A DNA stretch of 5,732 nucleotides from CAYXTC01 sp964479375. GTDB lineage: Bacteria; Patescibacteriota; Minisyncoccia; Minisyncoccales; GWA2-38-27. The DNA lies in assembly GCA_964479375.1 (NCBI GenBank), contig CAYZKD010000030.1, positions 1 through 5,732 of the forward strand, given 5' to 3'. Below the pieces are notes generated by a model. The model was not told where the DNA came from, ran no database searches, and saw only the letters and a program-made list of their open reading frames with translations. Below are positions 4,984 to 5,732 of the stretch, in pieces. Numbering within the stretch: position 1 is the first letter of the stretch; the number at the start of each line of letters is the position of its first letter. The position numbers were made by a program, and so were the translations under genes.

Positions 4984-5206
4984 CAGTAGAGCGCAGAGAA
5001 GCGAAGCGACATTACTTACCCTGACCCTGTCGTCTGGCTTTTTCTCTAAAAAGGGCTGGAAAAGACCCATAGGGGATTGTCTCGCTTCGCCTCTCTGCGC
5101 AAGAGCAATGAACAAATAGCGGATTAGTCGCTCTCCTTTTGGAGAATATGCCTCTCGCATACTGGGATTTCATCTGTTGCGCACCCGTTGTTTTGTCGGA
5201 CAACGG
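4984..5206 (+). ncRNA. Candidate IS110 bridge (seek) RNA / structured leader
   Basis: A long basal stem forms between 4991-5011 and 5078-5100: the right arm equals the inverse of the left apart from a 2-nt insertion and one mismatch. Inside it are nested short stems separated by internal loops: CCCT (5025-5028) with AGGG (5071-5074), GTCT (5032-5035) with AGAC (5063-5066), and CTTTTT (5038-5043) with AAAAAG (5048-5053) around CTCT. Three smaller hairpins follow at 5132-5145, 5147-5161 and 5185-5206. It lies directly before an IS110-family transposase. Non-coding RNAs of about 180 nt from this position guide target choice in IS621-type elements through internal loops that pair with target and donor DNA. 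The exact ends and guide loops cannot be set from one copy. A purely regulatory leader is the alternative. Confidence 0.4.
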
Positions 5207-5226
5207 AATTACAAACTAATTATACA
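5197..5226 (+). promoter_or_regulatory. Weak candidate promoter of the transposase
   Basis: CGGACA (5197-5202) and TATACA (5221-5226) are 18 nt apart and match consensus at 4/6 each. Transcription would start near 5232-5234, at the ATG, in line with the leaderless pattern of thiI. The -35 lies in the hairpin CCGTTGT/ACAACGG (5185-5191/5200-5206). The match is weak, and the transposase may instead be read from the leader RNA promoter. Confidence 0.25.
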
Positions 5227-5233
5227 CAAAAAT

Positions 5234-5732
5234 ATGCAAACAGTTAATCGTAAAAACACATTGTTTGTGGGTATAGATGTTCACAAGGACACGCATACTG
5301 CCGTGGGACTAACTCCTTTTAGTGAAAAGGTTTTTGAGCTGACTATCGGAAATTCAGCCGAGGATTTTATCTCTTTGGTTGAAAAAACAAATATTGAGGC
5401 AGACAAAGCTGGACTCGTTCCCTCCTTTGGTCTGGAAGACGTCCATAGCTGGGGAGAACGGCTGTCCTCGTTTCTGGTTGAGGAAAAACTGCCGGTGAGA
5501 GCCGTAGCTCCGATTCTGGTAGATCATAGACGTTCCAAAATGACACATCCCGAGAAATCAGATTCCCGGGATGCGCGAGAGGTAGCGGAAGTCATGATCC
5601 AGAGGATTGACACACTACCTGTCTATACTCTAACTAATGAAGGGAAATATGCAAAGCAAATACGGGAAATTTCTCTGGAAAGAGAGTTTCTGGTCAAAGA
5701 ACGAGCACGGCTCAAGAACCAACTTCACATTC
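5234..5732 (+). CDS. IS110-family transposase (DEDD), N-terminal 166 residues, 3' end outside window
   Basis: The frame is open from the ATG at 5234 to the window end and is partial for that reason alone. IS110 transposases have a RuvC-like DEDD domain followed by a C-terminal domain with a catalytic serine, and recombine DNA under guidance of a bridge RNA. Visible are FVGIDVHKDTHTA with the first acidic residue D15, FGLEDVHSWG with E68, a PVRAVAPILVDHRRSK stretch (87-102), and KSDSRDA with D110 and D113. The E-to-D distance (42) and the final DxxD agree with the family pattern as I recall it from IS621. A charged helical region (about 140-166) begins the linker. The serine half is not in view, so integrity and subgroup (IS110 or IS1111) cannot be judged. 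There is no Shine-Dalgarno sequence. An earlier start is unlikely because the usual lead to GID is about 10-15 residues. Confidence 0.9.
   Translation, partial: MQTVNRKNTLFVGIDVHKDTHTAVGLTPFSEKVFELTIGNSAEDFISLVEKTNIEADKAGLVPSFGLEDVHSWGERLSSFLVEEKLPVRAVAPILVDHRRSKMTHPEKSDSRDAREVAEVMIQRIDTLPVYTLTNEGKYAKQIREISLEREFLVKERARLKNQLHI

Larger units (their letters stand above)
4426..5233. other. 808-bp non-coding, palindrome-rich region
   Basis: No convincing protein gene is seen here on either strand. Open frames exist, including a 186-codon one on the minus strand (4600-5160). Their translations are low-complexity Ala/Arg/Ser-rich, lack known motifs, and run through the hairpins listed separately. 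The middle (about 4695-4920) is visibly more GC-rich than the AT-rich genes around it. Contents in order: a small hairpin, a minus-strand terminator, a nest of A/T-rich inverted repeats, two TGAC-loop palindromes, a 21-bp inverted repeat, a plus-strand terminator, and the structured leader of the IS110-type transposase. Confidence 0.7.
4976..5732 (+). mobile_element. IS110-family insertion sequence, 5' part, cut by the window end
   Basis: The element is recognised by its DEDD transposase (5234 onward) and the structured non-coding segment before it. The left edge is a guess: it is placed after the plus-strand terminator because the region from there on forms one structured block ahead of the transposase. 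IS110-group elements usually lack terminal inverted repeats and make no clear target duplication, so the edge cannot be read from one copy. The right end is outside the window. Confidence 0.55.

Noticed and set aside
4600..5160. 186-codon open frame on the minus strand
   Set aside because: It runs through the palindromes and the long stem, its Ala/Arg/Ser-rich translation shows no motif, and it lies opposite the structured leader of the IS110-type element. High GC in the tract makes long chance frames likely.
1..5732. CRISPR array, tRNA or rRNA genes
   Set aside because: No evenly spaced direct repeats, no cloverleaf or CCA-type 3' end, and no rRNA-like stretch were seen on either strand.

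Overview
The window looks like chromosome from a Patescibacteria (candidate phyla radiation) bacterium, probably a Parcubacteria-like lineage. This is inferred from gene content and style, not from a marker gene. The clues are a pilin with the 'GFTLIELL...SARARARD' N-terminus typical of that group, an unusually long adenylate-kinase-like protein, a free-standing ComEC-type metallo-beta-lactamase protein, an AT-rich and lysine-rich backbone, very short gene spacing, and no Shine-Dalgarno sequence before any of the six starts. TGA is used as a stop (thiI, pilin), so the recoded-TGA lineages are unlikely.

Layout, all genes on the + strand. Bases 1-94 hold an intrinsic terminator overlapped by the thiI promoter. 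thiI (95-1252) encodes a rhodanese-less tRNA 4-thiouridine synthetase. A 56-residue zinc-ribbon-like protein (1370-1540) follows, apparently its own unit, closed by a long perfect hairpin (1552-1591). A membrane-anchored ComEC-like MBL-fold hydrolase (1602-2477) and an extended nucleoside-monophosphate kinase (2495-3571) are 17 nt apart and are probably cotranscribed. A type IV pilin-like gene (3598-4134) has its own extended -10 box and ends at a strong terminator (4182-4213). Directly downstream is a frameshifted, stop-interrupted relic of a second pilin-like C-terminus (4244-4425).

From 4426 to 5233 there is no credible protein gene. The stretch is crowded with palindromes: a minus-strand terminator, two GC-rich hairpins with the same TGAC loop, a 21-bp inverted repeat, a plus-strand terminator, and then a long nested stem-loop (4991-5100). 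This leads to the 5' part of an IS110-family (DEDD) transposase that runs off the window end (5234-5732).

The most interesting signal is the structured DNA just upstream of the IS110 transposase. Its position, size and nested internal loops fit the guide ('bridge' or 'seek') RNA known from this family. A second theme is a possible nucleic-acid acquisition neighbourhood (surface pilin, exported ComEC-like nuclease, NMP kinase), which would suit an organism that scavenges nucleotides. A third is a set of promoter -10 boxes lying directly in front of ATG codons, which suggests leaderless or nearly leaderless mRNAs. These three are hypotheses built on visible sequence features.
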